Positions 22,172 through 23,293 of a stretch of 23,293 nt of DNA are shown here, one piece after another. Source of the stretch: JANXQG01 sp037147235 (lineage in GTDB: Bacteria; Planctomycetota; Planctomycetia; Pirellulales; Thermoguttaceae); assembly GCA_037147235.1 (NCBI GenBank), contig JBAWVO010000076.1, positions 1-23,293 on the forward strand, read 5' to 3'. The first letter of the stretch is position 1; the number at the start of each line of letters is the position of its first letter. Under the pieces are notes generated by a model. The model was given only the letters and a program-made list of their open reading frames with translations. It searched no databases and was not told the DNA's origin. Made by a program: the position numbers and the translations under genes.

Positions 22172-23224
22172 ATGATCCGATTTTCTCTTACTACGAGTAC
22201 CGTGATCCGTTGGTCTGTCGCATTACTGGTTGTTGCCGTATTGCTTGGCGCAAACACCACTTCCGCTGCCGATCCAAGCTTGGCTCGCGTGATTGATCTG
22301 GCCCAGGCCAAGATGGTAAAGATTTACGGTGCGGGCGGATTTCACGGCATGCAGGGCTATCAAAGCGGATTTTTAATCTCGTCCGAGGGGCACGTCCTCA
22401 CCGCATCGAGCTACGCATTGGACCCCGATCGCATCACCGTCATTCTGAACGACGGTCGCCGCTATCCCGCCAAGCTCTTGGGCGACGATCCGCGGCTGGA
22501 AGTCGCTGTGCTAAAGATCGAGGCCGTGAGCTTGCCTTATTTCGACATTGCCAAGGCGGTCTCGCTGACGGATGGCACGCGGATTCTCGCCTTGAGTAAT
22601 CTCTTCAATGTGGCCATGGGTGATGAACAGGCCAGCGTGCAAAGCGGCACGGTCTCGGTCCTCACGCGTTTGGAGGGCCGTCGCGGAGTTTTTGAGACCC
22701 CCTATCACGGCCCGATTTACGTACTCGACGTGGCCACCAATAACCAAGGTGCCTTGGGGGGGGCCTTGCTGACCTTTCGCGGCGAACTGGCCGGCATCCT
22801 GGGCAGGGAACTCCGTAATTCACTCAACAATACCTGGTTGAGCTATGCCGTGCCGATCGATCAGCTTCGCCAATCGATCGATGAGATCAAGGCGGGGAAG
22901 TTCATCGCGTTGAAGGAATTGCCGCCCGAGAAGAGGCCCGCCCGTCCCATGGATCCAGGTCTGTTGGGCATCAACCTCGTGCCTGACGTCCTGGAGCGGA
23001 CCCCCGCTTACGTTGACCAGGTTCGCCCCGGCACGGCCGCCGCCCGGGCAGGCATCCAACCCGACGACTTGATTCTGTTGGTTGGCAATCGTCTCACCCA
23101 ATCGTGCAAGGCATTGCGGAAAGAGTTGGAAATGATCGATCAGGCCGACGCCGTCAAGATCACGGTCCTTCGCGGTCAGGAGTTGGTGGAGGTGACGGTG
23201 CAAGCCGGGCCGGATGATAAATGA
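22172..23224 (+). CDS. HtrA-like pseudoprotease with PDZ domain, 350 aa
   Basis: The start at 22172 lies four bases after the upstream stop, and a signal peptide follows (MIRFSLTTST, a hydrophobic run, then TTSAAD). In-frame ATG 22100 lies in the previous gene. The trypsin-like fold is recognisable by alignment with the upstream protease, but the triad is lost. The histidine position is S80 (HVLTASSYA against ALSNFHV), the aspartate is E110 (RLEVAVLKI against GDVALIKL), and the serine is L195 (NQGALGGAL against NPGNSGGPL). The oxyanion GG is kept. A PDZ domain occupies about 264-345 (PGTAAARAGIQPDDLILLVG). The frame is intact and conserved in form, so this is a non-catalytic paralogue, not a decayed gene. 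It may bind substrate or control its active neighbour. It is the last gene in the window. Confidence 0.9.
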   Translation: MIRFSLTTSTVIRWSVALLVVAVLLGANTTSAADPSLARVIDLAQAKMVKIYGAGGFHGMQGYQSGFLISSEGHVLTASSYALDPDRITVILNDGRRYPAKLLGDDPRLEVAVLKIEAVSLPYFDIAKAVSLTDGTRILALSNLFNVAMGDEQASVQSGTVSVLTRLEGRRGVFETPYHGPIYVLDVATNNQGALGGALLTFRGELAGILGRELRNSLNNTWLSYAVPIDQLRQSIDEIKAGKFIALKELPPEKRPARPMDPGLLGINLVPDVLERTPAYVDQVRPGTAAARAGIQPDDLILLVGNRLTQSCKALRKELEMIDQADAVKITVLRGQELVEVTVQAGPDDK

Positions 23225-23293
23225 CGAATGTGCAAACACGGCCTTGATCATAACCTTGCCAACTGCTAGCAGTGACGGCAGGCCGTAGGGTGC
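23225..23293. other. short downstream end, nothing recognised
   Basis: These 69 bases follow the last stop. No terminator with a U-tract and no start of a further gene could be supported. The final GTAGGGTGC may be the edge of another GTAG-headed repeat, but the window ends there. Confidence 0.3.

Overview
The window reads as a chromosomal segment of a Planctomycetota bacterium, probably of the Pirellulales type. This is inferred from gene content and not from a marker gene. The clues are a giant PQQ/TPR protein, a squalene-cyclase-fold repeat protein, a MoxR/DUF58/von Willebrand A (vWA) block, an NPCBM-domain protein, HtrA-like proteases, a fairly GC-rich sequence, and many palindromic gene-border repeats. 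Every supported gene lies on the + strand. No tRNA, rRNA or CRISPR array was seen.

Layout. Positions 1-272 hold a decayed N-terminal piece of an IS5-type transposase, followed by about 295 bases without a gene (one weak promoter candidate). Then come: a secreted PQQ-TPR-PQQ protein (568-5265); a secreted prenyltransferase/squalene-oxidase-repeat protein (5438-6526, or from 5279); a tightly coupled block of MoxR AAA+ ATPase (6683-7735), DUF58 protein (7704-8612), BatA-like vWA membrane protein (8613-10829) and a second membrane vWA protein (10826-13333); a DUF4175-like three-helix membrane protein with a coiled-coil tail (13420-15897); a secreted coiled-coil protein with a K/S/G/D-rich linker (15992-17845); a secreted helical protein with a WGDLPPKQRE motif (17921-19039); an NPCBM-domain protein (19130-20335); an active HtrA-like protease (20332-22167); and an HtrA/PDZ pseudoprotease whose three catalytic residues are all replaced (22172-23224).

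How the genes may work together. MoxR ATPases with DUF58 and vWA partners are known as chaperone-like assemblies acting on metal-binding or membrane complexes. Here the cytoplasmic ATPase and DUF58 protein are translationally coupled to two membrane vWA proteins, then followed by membrane and exported coiled-coil, carbohydrate-binding-like and protease/pseudoprotease proteins. I infer an envelope assembly or quality-control machine of unknown substrate.

The most unusual layer is non-coding. Most gene borders without translational coupling carry a short palindromic element. Several stem families are present, but most begin with GTAG (or GTAC) and have TCC in the hairpin loop, as expected for REP/BIME-like elements. 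One lies in frame inside the HtrA signal-peptide region and another inside a possible N-terminal extension of the prenyltransferase-repeat protein. Separately, two related heptanucleotide arrays in opposite orientation flank the ribosome-binding site and start codon of the 17921 gene, and one of them encodes the core of its signal peptide.
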